A stretch of 64,000 bases of DNA from positions 64,252,891-64,316,890 of the forward strand of contig CP154954.1 of the NCBI GenBank assembly GCA_039621445.1, written 5' to 3'. A program made the position numbers and the translations under genes. The notes beneath the pieces were generated by a model. That model ran no database searches, had not been told where the DNA came from, and worked only from the letters and a program-made list of their open reading frames with translations. Numbering within the stretch: the stretch's first letter is position 1; every line of letters begins with the position of its first letter. This DNA comes from Euglena gracilis. Taxonomy: Eukaryota > Euglenida > Euglenophyceae > Euglenales. Shown one piece after another: positions 53,533 through 64,000 of this stretch.

Positions 53533-55394
53533 TTTTATTTTTTTTTGATTTTTGACCCTGTGCTCCCTCCTCCAAGTCCTTATGGACAATTACCAGCACC
53601 ACCCGATGCGGGTTCTTTTCCTGCATTGCCTTGTGTGGACTTGGCAAATTTGCACCGAAGTTTTGAGAGGCATTTGCCAGCACAATTGCCGCAAAACTTC
53701 CAAAAAGCAAGTGAGGCCATGTGTGAAACACAATCCCGCAATGATGCCATAATTTCCAACATACAACGTAGTTTGCAGGCTTTGTCTCATCAACTGGAGC
53801 CACTTACAGCAATTTTTCCACAATTACAGCAAAAATTGCATAAAAAACCAAAAATCCCGATTTGGGAGAGTTTGTCACACTTGAGCAATGTTCCACACTT
53901 GCAGCTGCATTTCAGGAAGCACAACAGCGCATTTTCCGACTGAGCGGTTATTCCGCAAATTTTACCCACTTTTCTGCCCAAACACGTGAAAGTGTGCCCC
54001 CCGCACTTATGTGCAAGAATTGGAGGAAAGACTTTCTTGGTTGGAGCAGAAGTCTTGTCATTGTGGTGAAATTCCCGCTGAAATTGCGAGTTTTCATACC
54101 CAAATCGCGAATATAGTGAGTTGAATTGAGAATTTGCAACAACAGTGGCAAAATCGAACCGCAATCGCAGATTTGCAGAAATGCATGGAGGATTCGAGCA
54201 CAAAAGTGCTTTTGGTGCAGTCACCACCCCAAAGCGCATTGCCATCGCGGCTATCCGCACCAACACACTTGAAGCAGTTTTGCACTGAAATGCGTGCTGA
54301 GAATCACCAAATCATGCAAGGATTTTGTGATAGCCTCATGAGAAAACGGTCCATCAGCAAGTCAAAAATCTGAAAAATGACTTTACTGCACTATCTGCGC
54401 AAGTTTCGTTGTTGATGGAACAGCCAATGGCTGAAAAAGTGCGGAATCTACAAATGGACCAACCTAACAAGTCATCTCCACAATTGGAGGTCATTTCTAG
54501 TGCGATATGCACACTTGCAATACGCGTACAGGAATTGGACACTGGTTTTTATGCAATTTCACAAGAATTCCAGTCTATTTCCGACAAAATCCCGCTTTTG
54601 GATGATTTGCCCACATACCGCAGGCATGTTGAGCGCCCACAGGATGATGTGAGTCATATATCCAACAATTTGCAAGTTCTTGACCATTTGGTACAAAATG
54701 TGCATGATTTGGCAAAAAAAATTGGACCAAATACACGCACAACTGCGTTTCGCACAACAAAACCCACAAATGTGCATGGTCGGCACACTTGCCGCATCTT
54801 CCGGCTAAAAAAAGCGCTATCCGCGCACCTGTGATGGAGTCCACAGGCACAATGCCACCAAACCGAGTTTCCGCTCATGCGGTGGTCCCTCCCATTGTCT
54901 TACCAGTCCCAATGGACCAGTTTTCGGATGATGAGTCAGGTTTTCCAGCGAAAACCAGGCCTGCCCCCCTCTTAAATCAAGAGATTCAGGAATCCGAACT
55001 GATTCGCGGTATGAACTGCACTCCCACATCGGGTATTGGTCATACCTCGCACATACGCTTGGTATCCCCACCGGGACAGCCATGTGACACATCACCCCCC
55101 AATATGCTTCAGCATCACCATTCGCGTATTCGCAATGTCCCGAACTTGCATGGTAGATATGGTACACTAAGTGGTATGTTCCATGCGCATTCGCAAAATT
55201 TACACCACCATACACTTGGTGGAACCACCAGGGTACCCATACATGGTGCAGTTTCATGCCCAGACCCAACCCCCTTGAATACCACCGAAGGGCCACGGAT
55301 TACTCAGAAAGGTTTCAGAGGCACCACCGCAATCGCGAATAAGATGAAGCCCCAATGGGATGGTGAAGATTTGAATTGTGTTGAATTGATTTGA
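53533..55394 (+). pseudogene. Decayed coiled-coil ORF, possibly transposon-derived
   Basis: The only plausible plus-strand coding region. Successive open segments in different frames (about 53.53-53.94, 53.87-54.12, 54.13-54.37, 54.37-54.83 and 54.79-55.39 kb) all encode Gln/Leu/His-rich helical protein, for example LQALSHQLEPLTAIFPQL and ISNNLQVLDHLVQNVHDLAK, ending QWDGEDLNCVELI. The shared composition across frame changes suggests one long coiled-coil protein broken by several frameshifts and a stop. Its AT-rich codon use differs from the minus-strand exons. A gag-like or structural transposon protein is one guess. No zinc knuckle, protease or reverse transcriptase was seen. Confidence 0.45.
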
Positions 55395-57930
55395 TTTGAT
55401 TTGTGTTGAAGATTTGGTAGAGCAATATGCTTCAATATGCTTCATCATGTTCCAGTTTAGTTTCCAAAATCATGACCGAAAATGGAAGTCGATAAACTTA
55501 TGGTACTCAAAATGGCTTGGGTTGGCAGCCAAAGTAGTACATTTTGACGCTCGATGAGCGATGGAACTATGCGGAAGACACAAAAACATCCAAAAATGTG
55601 CATTAAACTTAAAAGTAAGGGAAAATATCACCTCCATGCCATAACCACTTGAAAGCTGAACCGATTACTCAGCCACACCCCCCCCCCCCGCCAGAAACCC
55701 CTTTTACATTAAACCAACTTGACTTTAAAATTTGACTTTTCTTCAAACCAACTTTTACTGTTACTATCAAACCCTGTGATATTCACAAAGCCACAAATAA
55801 AAAATATTTTTCGCAGTTTGTACATGACCAAATGCCGCGAAAAAAAATCATTTTAGCCAAAATTTGTTCAAAAATGTCAGAGGAGGATTTGGTGGGGGGT
55901 CAGATTCTGATGAATAATTCCTCAGCCTAACCAACCCACTTCCTCAAAAAAAAAACCAGACGTCACCAACCGTTGGGTTTATAAATGGGTCCCTGAAAAG
56001 CACTGAAACAGGGGGAGGAAGTGATATCGGAGGCCTTCAGATAAACTGCGGGAAAATTGCGGAAATTGCGGGAAATTTGAAAAAAAGTGCAGAAATTGTG
56101 GTTTTCAGGAACTGGAACACTTCCCGAAAATTTCAATATCAGGTAAAATTTGGTCCAGGATGCGAAATTATTCTGAGTCGGAATTATTTCCAGCAGAAAT
56201 TCGGGGAAAACCTAAAAAGACCCAGAAATTGTCAAACTTTGAAGAGTTTGGCAAATTTTGGCATAATAACAAAAAAGGCACCTGGGTTCCCTTGTGAAAC
56301 GTTCAAGAAATGGCCGGAATTCATTTCGCCTTCCATGTCAGGTTCATGTGGAAAAATTGTGGAAAAATTGCGGGAAAGTAGCGGAAACATTTCGTATGTC
56401 TATTCCCCCCTCCCTACTGAAACCAACCCCCAAATATGAAGCCCCCTCCTTCAGTTTTACATTTGGGGGGGATTTCAAACTTTTTTGGTGCCCTACACGA
56501 ACTTTCATTAACTTCCACTGTCACAAAATACCAGTTATATACCAAATTTCTGTTGTGCACCTCTGGGGCTTCCCAAAATGAGCATGCATGGTGCAGTTTC
56601 ATGCCCAGACCCAACCCCCTTGAATACCACCGAAGGGCCACGGATTACTCAGAAAGGTTTCAGAGGCACCACCGCAATCGCGAATAAGATGAAGCCCCAA
56701 TGGGATGGTGAAGATTTGAATTGTGTTGAATTGATTTGATTTGATTTGTGTTGAAGATTTGGTAGAGCAATATGCTTCAATATGCTTCATCATGTTCCAG
56801 TTTAGTTTCCAAAATCATGACCGAAAATGGAAGTCGATAAACTTATGGTACTCAAAATGGCTTGGGTTGGCAGCCAAAGTAGTACATTTTGACGCTCGAT
56901 GAGCGATGGAACTATGCGGAAGACACAAAAACATCCAAAAATGTGCATTAAACTTAAAAGTAAGGGAAAATATCACCTCCATGCCATAACCACTTGAAAG
57001 CTGAACCGATTACTCAGCCACACCCCCCCCCCCGCCAGAAACCCCTTTTACATTAAACCAACTTGACTTTAAAATTTGACTTTTCTTCAAACCAACTTTT
57101 ACTGTTACTATCAAACCCTGTGATATTCACAAAGCCACAAATAAAAAATATTTTTTCGCAGTTTGTACATGACCAAATGCCGCGAAAAAAAATCATTTTA
57201 GCCAAAATTTGTTCAAAAATGTCAGAGGAGGATTTGGTGGGGGGTCAGATTCTGATGAATAATTCCTCAGCCTAACCAACCCACTTCCTCAAAAAAAAAA
57301 CAAACCAGACGTCACCAACCGTTGGGTTTATAAATGGGTCCCTGAAAAACACTGAAACAGGGGGAGGAAGTGATATCGGAGGCCTTCAGATAAACTGCGG
57401 GAAAATTGCGGAAATTGCGGGAAATTTGAAAAAAAGTGCAGAAATTGTGGTTTTCAGGAACTGGAACACTTCCCGAAAATTTCAATATCAGGTAAAATTT
57501 GGTCCAGGATGCGAAATTATTCTGAGTCGGAATTATTTCCAGCAGAAATTCGGGGAAAACCTAAAAAGACCCAGAAATTGTCAAACTTTGAAGAGTTTGG
57601 CAAATTTTGGCATAATAACAAAAAAGGCACCTGGGTTCCCTTGTGAAACGTTCAAGAAATGGCCGGAATTCATTTCGCCTTCCATGTCAGGTTCATGTGG
57701 AAAAATTGTGGAAAAATTGCGGGAAAGTAGCGGAAACATTTCGTATGTCTATTCCCCCCTCCCTACTGAAACCAACCCCCAAATATGAAGCCCCCTCCTT
57801 CAGTTTTACATTTGGGGGGGATTTCAAACTTTTTTGGTGCCCTACACGAACTTTCATTAACTTCCACTGTCACAAAATACCAGTTATATACCAAATTTCT
57901 GTTGTGCACCTCTGGGGCTTCCCAAAATGA
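55238..57930. repeat. 1.35 kb direct tandem duplication (two units)
   Basis: Unit 1 is about 55238-56582 and unit 2 about 56583-57930. They are almost identical, differing mainly in poly-C and poly-A length and a small insertion near 57300. The junction is a short shared CAT(A/G)CATGGTGCAG sequence. Unit 1 carries the 3' end of the decayed plus-strand ORF, so unit 2 repeats that end. The internal ORFs of up to 120 codons are identical in both units and have no recognisable product. Confidence 0.95.
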
Positions 57931-57934
57931 GCAT

Positions 57935-58330
57935 TTTCTGGTGAAAAAAAATGGATGATTTCTGGGGGGGAAAAGCAAAAATTCACCTAAATTCTTATTT
58001 TGCCCTGAATCATTCGTTTTTTGTGGCTTTATGTGGGGGGGGGGGCGGCTTTACATTCAGGTGGCAAAATAAAACCCCCTGGATGGACAATGGGGGAGTG
58101 AAATCCTGTGAAATCCCGTGAAGTTGGGAAAATTCTGAGAAAATTACATCAGGACAAAGCCATTCAACAATCATATTCACCACAACACAAGCGATTTTTT
58201 GCACCATACAAATTACTTTTCTTTACGTTTTATCAATGAGTTGGGACTCTGAAGTCACGGAAAGCGAGGCAGGAAGGGTCCCCAACGACAAAGAAAAAGT
58301 TATACCAACGAGGAGAGTGGAAAGGCCGAA
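57935..58330. other. AT-rich spacer without recognised gene
   Basis: Sequence between the tandem duplication and the GC-rich block at 58.4 kb. Short ORFs only; a G/C homopolymer run near 58035. Nothing else seen. Confidence 0.45.
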
Positions 58331-58399
58331 AGTGAGGCCAAATGAAGGTGGTCAGGGTTAGGGCTGGAGGTGGGTCAGCCTGCCTGGCGGGCAGTCAGG

Positions 58400-58670
58400 G
58401 GGTGCGTGGGATGGTGGCTGCGGTGGTTCGCCCCGCTGTGGGCCGGGCCTTTAGCTGGCCAGCGGCCCTGGCCACCTCTGGCGGGTGCGGAGAGGGGCTC
58501 GGCGAGAAAAGCGCCGCGGCGAGCCGAGCCACCCCCCGGCCGGCTCCTTTGCCGCCGCCCGCCGCCCGGCCCTGTGGGCCGGACCAGTCCTGGGGGGGCC
58601 CGGCGACCCCGCCGTGCTCCTCCTCGCCGGGGGGTGGGCCCGGCCTTGATGGGGGTGAGGTGCACAAATG
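58400..58670 (-). CDS. Possible exon, Ala/Gly/Pro-rich
   Basis: A strongly GC-rich block whose minus strand has an open frame containing GVARLAAALFSPSPSPHPPE then VARAAGQLKARPTAG. It could be a further exon of the gene at 59.8-62.8 kb. Two other frames are also open, so the call rests on composition only. Confidence 0.22.
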
Positions 58671-59095
58671 CAAGTCTCGGGTGGGGCTTCATATGACAGC
58701 GGGTGGGGCCCCACCGTCTGGTCGGTGGGGGTTGAGGGCACTCCCTTTGTTCTCAATCCTGTCCGCATCTGCCTGGAACAGGACCTAAGACACACACAAA
58801 CACACCTCCAGCCAGGCTGAATTTGACCAATCCTTGGGGGCAGGGCGGTCCTGGGGTCCTGGAGTGCCTGGCTCTGGGTCAAAAAGTGCCTTGAAATGTG
58901 CTTTTCTGGACTTCCGGCACCTTCGGCTTCACAGGTGCCTGGGCACTTTTTGCCATGTGCCGGCTGGATCGACAGCTGCATTGTTGAGCCATGCCTCCTC
59001 CCAACCCAAATTAAAATGCACCCAAATCGACCCAGCCCCAACCCACCCACCCACCCACCAACCCACAAGTGCGCGTGCAAACACACATTCGCTCG

Positions 59096-59208
<113 letters not shown>

Positions 59209-59813
59209 GCACACACGCAGACACGCACGCATTTGTCAAATGCCTCCAACCTCGTCAAGTCATCAAGGCCGTGTTGGGATCTCGTCGCCGCTGTCATCGC
59301 TCGGCACAATCTCCCCATCACGTTGGCTCATACGCACCGACGCAGCTCTCTCGTCACATTTTGCATGAGCAACCACGCAACACATTCGCCCGTCCCCTCC
59401 CCAAGCAACTGTTACCTGACGAATGGGCCAGAACAAGTGGGGTTGTCACTTTGGCCGTGCAGAGGGAGGTGACAGTTGAGCGGAGATGCGGTGATGACGG
59501 TTTGACCCTTTACTGACCATTTTTGACACTTTCAAAGCCAAAATTTATGCATACATCGCAGAAATAACATTCCAAACAGCTGCGCCATGCCAAAATGCTC
59601 CTTCCATCTTCCTTGCTGTGCAAACTGACCAACAAAAACTTGACCTGGTCACAAGCTAATGAGACCGTCGTCTTGAACACCCCCTGCCAAATCATTGGGA
59701 CAATGCAAATTATTTGGGGGATCCACTTCAAAAAGAGGAGATTTTTAGAGATAGGGGATCCAATGGAAGACAGCCAATGCCAATTCCAGACCTCCACCCA
59801 AACGACCCCGCAC

Positions 59814-60375
59814 GAGAAGTACATCGGGGGCCAGTCCTTCAAGCAACGATCGCCGGGGGGCGTCCACGCGAGAGGGCCGCCCTCCTTCCAGGACCTCCTC
59901 CAGGGGGAACGGGAGCCCGACCGCGGCGTGGTCGGCGGCCGCCTGCAATGAGGCGGGGAAGTCCGCACAGGCGCCAAACAGTGCCGCTGGCGTCCAAGAT
60001 CAGGTGCAGGCCTTGGAGGTCTAGCATTTCAGAAACAGAGGGTGCCATGCCATGTGGCCCAGAGCTCGCACCAAACCCTAACCCGGATCATAACCCAAAA
60101 CCAAACCCCAGCCTCTCCTGAGGCTATCCTCGTTCCAAACCCCCCGCCCTTGCTCGAATTTGTGCCAAATATGAAGCGTTTGCAGGGAACTAGCCCAAAT
60201 CATGAAGAAGACCATTCGGTGGGGCCCATTTTCCAGAAGTGGGGGCAGGGTCACACCCGGGCCAGCAGGGCGGACAACGCCGGACGGACAGTGTTCCACT
60301 CGCTGCCACGGCCGAGTTGTTGGGCGACGTTCTTCAGCGACTCCTGCGGTGCGCCACACATGCACACACACGCAC

Positions 60376-60427
<52 letters not shown>

Positions 60428-60486
60428 GCACACACACACACACACGCACACACGCACGCACACACACACACACGCACACACACACG

Positions 60487-60521
<35 letters not shown>

Positions 60522-60604
60522 GCACGCACACACACGCACGCACACACGCACACACGCACACACACACACACACACACGCACGCACACACACACACGCACA
60601 CACG

Positions 60605-60659
<55 letters not shown>

Positions 60660-60696
60660 ACGCACACACACACACACACGCGCGCGCGCGCACGCA

Positions 60697-60747
<51 letters not shown>

Positions 60748-62828
60748 ACACACACACACACCGGTCCGGCCAGGGTCTGGTGGGGGGGGGGGTCGGACCC
60801 GCTCCACCATTACACTTTGAAACGCTTGTTAGCACCTTCATGCCGAAGGTATCGAAGGAAAGTTTTGGCACTGGAAGAAAAAGTGGTACCCCGCGGAAAA
60901 GGTGAAGGGTTTGGTGGGGGGGAGCCCCTCCCCAGGTGTTAAATGAGGGGGGGGGTCGACTCTCTCCTCCCCGTGGGGGGAAAAAACGGCACGAAGCGCC
61001 ATATAATTGTTTGAGGGGGTTCAGAAGTGCCCAGAATTTCATTTTCAGTGAATTGTCTTCACCAAATTGACAAAAATGGATGATAAAAACAAAAAAAGGT
61101 TTATTTTGTTTCAGTGGGGTCCCCGAATCCCCCTTGGCCTGGGAGACCTAAGGGGCAGGGCTGTACGGGGAGGCCTGGTGGGGGGGTCAGAACCCCCACC
61201 CGGGAGGTGGGGGGTGAACCCCATAACCCCCACCACCCATAGGGTTTCAGGGATTCCCGTACAGCCCTGCTGGGGGGGGGGTCGGACCCCCCTCCCCTCC
61301 CCCTGTTCAAAACCAATGCTAACTTAATACCTTCCCCCAACCACCAGGACGGACGATTACTGTTCAGCCCTGTATCCAGCGGTGGAGGGGGGGGGGTCGA
61401 CCTGAGGCCAGGCAGGGGTCAGTGTTTGCACTCCTCAACAGGCCTCTATTTACCAACCCGGGGGGAGTCTTGTGCTATGGGGTGCTTGCCCATAGCAGGC
61501 ACGCCCCACCCCCTCGGGGGGGGGGTCGGTTTTGGAATGCAAATTTCCCTTCAAAATGGCCATTTTCAGGCCCTGGCGCCTTTGGCACCAGGGGGGGGGG
61601 GGCTTTCAAACCCACCCCAAAACCCGACCCCCCCCCGGGGGATCGAAAATGCCCTACCGCCCTTCCTGCCCACAGCACCCCCCCGGGGGGTGCGCACTTC
61701 CTTAAAAACAGGCCTGCTCCTCCACTAAGGGGGGTATGAACCCCTTCTCCTGAACCATGGATTCGCTTCGCAAGTTAGTTCGGTCGGGCTGACCCGTGGT
61801 GCACCCTCCCTCTTGGGGAGGGGGGGGTCTAGTGGCCCCCAGCCCATCCAACCGAGCATCAAAGCTGTGGAACCTTCCAGGCAAATCGCCAACTGTGTTT
61901 GCCGTGCAGAAATACCCAAGTGACTTTGGCACGCTTCAAATAGAATAAGCATACACAGGAGGCAGGAAACAAAAAAATGTCTGCACCTGACAGATGAGGG
62001 GCTGGGGTAGGCGCGTCATCACCACAGCAGCCTCGGGAGCCTTGTCCTGCCGGCGCCGTTTGGCCTTCGGCTCCCCGACCGCCTGCTCCTCCGCTGCGCC
62101 GGTCCGGTGGCCCGTCGTCACCAAATACGTCTCGTAGCACCCCTGCGGTGGGGCCCGGGGGGGGAGGGGGGTGGAGAGGGGGCACCCGCAACTCCGACAA
62201 AATGGGGCCCATTTGGAGTGTGCTGGTGCTACGTGGAGATGCGGAGCATAAGGCCTTCAAAGAACTTCAGGTGTGATTTTGCGCTCTTGTGGCCAGTCTG
62301 AGGAGGGTTTGTCTGTACCCTATGAGCTTGCTTTAGGTATCTTCAATATGACAGTTGCGGGGAGAGGAACGGAAGAAATACAGAGAAATACGAAAAAATG
62401 CCGACAAATACAAATTACCTCACCTTGGAAGATCCAAAATAACCGCCTTCATGTCTTGTGAAAATGCAAAGAACAGAAAAAAATTGGAATTTTCTTCCGA
62501 ATTTTGAAAAAGGACGTTCTGTCGAAATGTGGCCTTGTTCCCTTTTGTTAAACAAAATGAACACAACATCTGAGGGGACAGAATTTATTCCACAGGAGGA
62601 GGGAAAAATGCAAAAGAAAAACAAATGACTTCCTGGAATTTCAAAATGAGAAATCGAGCGCTGCACGCGTCGTACAGGCACACCTCCAAGCACTGGAGCA
62701 CTGGCAGTGTGAGGTCCGACTCCCCTGCCAGCCGCAGCAGGGTTTGGACGACGCCGTAGGTGAGGACGTGGCTGTAGCCAGCCCAGAGGGCCCAGTAGGC
62801 AGGCATGGGGTAGGCCTGCCCCATCCAC
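59814..62828 (-). CDS. Unrecognised gene, four consecutive internal exons
   Basis: Exons on the minus strand: 62684-62828, 61987-62142, 60257-60343, 59814-59942. After the first junction all are phase 0, with donors GTGTGC, GTGCAG, GTGTGA and GTGCGG and good AG acceptors. The first exon encodes a hydrophobic, aromatic helical stretch ([18 protein letters not shown]) followed by [19 protein letters not shown]. The second begins [15 protein letters not shown], then a charged segment KAKRRRQ and [11 protein letters not shown]. The third is [16 protein letters not shown] with [13 protein letters not shown]. The fourth is [20 protein letters not shown] with [13 protein letters not shown] do not recognise the family. 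The first exon starts in phase 2, so at least one upstream exon is missing, and the 3' end was not found. The intron at 60344-61986 contains a 400 bp (CA/CG)n tract. A GC-rich segment near 58.4-58.7 kb could be a further exon. Confidence 0.5.
60356..60761. repeat. 400 bp alternating (CA)n/(CG)n tract
   Basis: A continuous alternating purine-pyrimidine run of CA with interspersed GC/CG, including pure (CG)n blocks near 60680-60690 and 60731-60744. It ends about 13 bases upstream of the AG acceptor of exon 60257-60343 on the minus strand. This composition favours Z-form DNA. Confidence 0.97.
61155..61270. mobile_element. MITE-like element with perfect 15 bp terminal inverted repeats
   Basis: Left end gcagggctgtacggg (61155-61169) is the exact reverse complement of the right end (61256-61270). 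The 116 bp element has a G/C-rich interior (aggcctggtgggg, caccacccatagggtttcag) and no coding capacity. Partial relatives with the same left end occur near 17065, 26168 and 32475, and right-end-like words near 26361 and 61360. Confidence 0.7.
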
Positions 62829-62989
62829 CTACAAACAGGGCCAAATAGACATGCACCAGGCTGTTTTTTTACCAACCCCAGGGGGGGTGGTCGGATCGGG
62901 AGTGCCTTGGAGTACCTGCCCAGGCAGGCACCCCCCCCCCCAGGGGGTCGGCACCCGACTAAAATACGGCCTGACATGCACACCAACCA

Positions 62990-64000
62990 ACCGAGCACGT
63001 ATGCGCTCGTCGGAAGCGGCAGATCGTGCGTATCTGCACGCATAGGGTGTGTCACCGGTTGCACAGTTGTGCGCAAATGTCCAAACCGATGGTCCAACGC
63101 ACTTGCTCCGTGCTATGGTTTCAAACACAGGTGGCAAAGTCCGCATCGTTTTTCGGGGGGGGGTTCTTTTGTCGCAAGCTTGTATGGAGACGGTCTAAAG
63201 AATCTGTGACCAGCCAGGTTATTGAGGGGGGTTGTCTGTGGCGTTGTGTGTAAGATGGTGCGCACCTATACCCTGTGACCCATATGCCCATGTGACCTGT
63301 TCCCTAAAATGTGGTGGGTCCCTTAGTGCTGGCACGGGCGGAGACACTGGGATGTACAACGCTGCCACGGCGAGGTCTATGCCACGAAATCATCGGCTGC
63401 TGCACGATTCTGAGTCGGCAACCAAACGACACAGTTGAAACGGTGGGCGGCAGAAACGGAAAACTTTCTCCCCACAAGCCCTGCCAGAAGGTCCCGCATT
63501 CAGCATGGACCCTCTGGCACATCGAGGGAGCCTGAAGAGGTGGCCACTCCGCGGTTTGACCTTTGCAACAGCATCGCGGCGCTGAACTAACCTCTCCGTC
63601 TCACGGGACCGAGCGCAGGTGTACACAGTCCTGGCTTTCAGACAGGACACGCATTGTCTGCGAAACGAACATTGGGCAACCCCTTCCACAGGCCGGTTCG
63701 ATTCGGCTTTTTAGTCCCCCACTCCTTTCAAATCGGAGGCAGTGCCCTCTCGGCCTCTTCCTTCCTTTGACAGCAAAGCATCTCTCCCATCCTTGCCCAT
63801 CGCACCAATGAGCGAAATGGAGGGCTCACCCATCACTTTTCAACCCCCACCCTCCTGCGTGTGCGTGGGTCTCATAAATGAATTTTTTGCGGGGCCCAGA
63901 GACGCTGCAGGTGTTGAAATCCGCACTGTGGCACAGCACATGCCTCCCCACTACACAGCCAGAGTGACAGGCAGCGCCGCGCATCACAGCACCTCATTGG
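62990..64000. other. Right edge, no recognised gene
   Basis: Mixed sequence with short ORFs on both strands and no exon-like segment I can defend. An upstream exon of the 59.8-62.8 kb gene should lie here or beyond the window, because exon 62684-62828 starts in phase 2. Confidence 0.4.

Noticed and set aside
55238-57930. LTR pair of a retrotransposon
   Set aside because: The units are adjacent with nothing between them, and unit 1 contains the end of the ORF rather than flanking it.

Overview
This window looks like nuclear DNA from an intron-rich eukaryote, probably a protist or alga. There are no operons, no ribosome-binding sites and no long clean genes. Short GC-rich coding exons (40-240 bp) sit in long introns full of microsatellites, minisatellites, poly-G/poly-C tracts and small repeated elements. 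No rRNA or tRNA gene was recognised. I could not place the lineage. A chitin-synthase-like gene and a mitochondrial dehydrogenase kinase fit several groups of opisthokonts or stramenopile-type algae. All gene models here were spliced by hand from GT-AG boundaries, reading-phase agreement and family motifs; none has transcript support.

Every gene I can support is on the minus strand. From right to left: (i) 59.8-62.8 kb, four phase-compatible exons of an unrecognised protein. (ii) 46.0-53.0 kb, a complete 13-exon gene for a 432-residue pyruvate/branched-chain 2-oxoacid dehydrogenase kinase, with an Arg-rich N-terminus and all four ATP-site boxes. (iii) 25.4-45.2 kb, a multi-exon chitin-synthase-like membrane protein. 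Its overall order of landmarks and its membrane segments match the family, but most catalytic signatures are changed. (iv) 4.9-13.8 kb, an array of seven alternating pairs of exons (A of about 26 codons, B of about 78 codons) made by tandem duplication of a 1.27-1.32 kb genomic unit. Related single exons lie further downstream at 2.7-4.0 kb, and possible upstream exons lie at 14-21.8 kb.

The plus strand carries only a decayed coiled-coil reading frame (53.5-55.4 kb), probably transposon-derived. It runs into a near-perfect 1.35 kb tandem duplication (55.2-57.9 kb).

The remainder is repeats: five large (CA/TG)n tracts, a (CA)n(TA)n tract inside an inverted repeat, four minisatellite fields between 17 and 24 kb, an inverted TTAGGG-type tract inside an intron of the kinase gene, and at least three families of short elements with terminal inverted repeats or shared ends. 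The kinase would act in the mitochondrial matrix and the chitin-synthase-like protein in a membrane. Nothing in the sequence links the genes functionally; they are simply neighbours on one strand.
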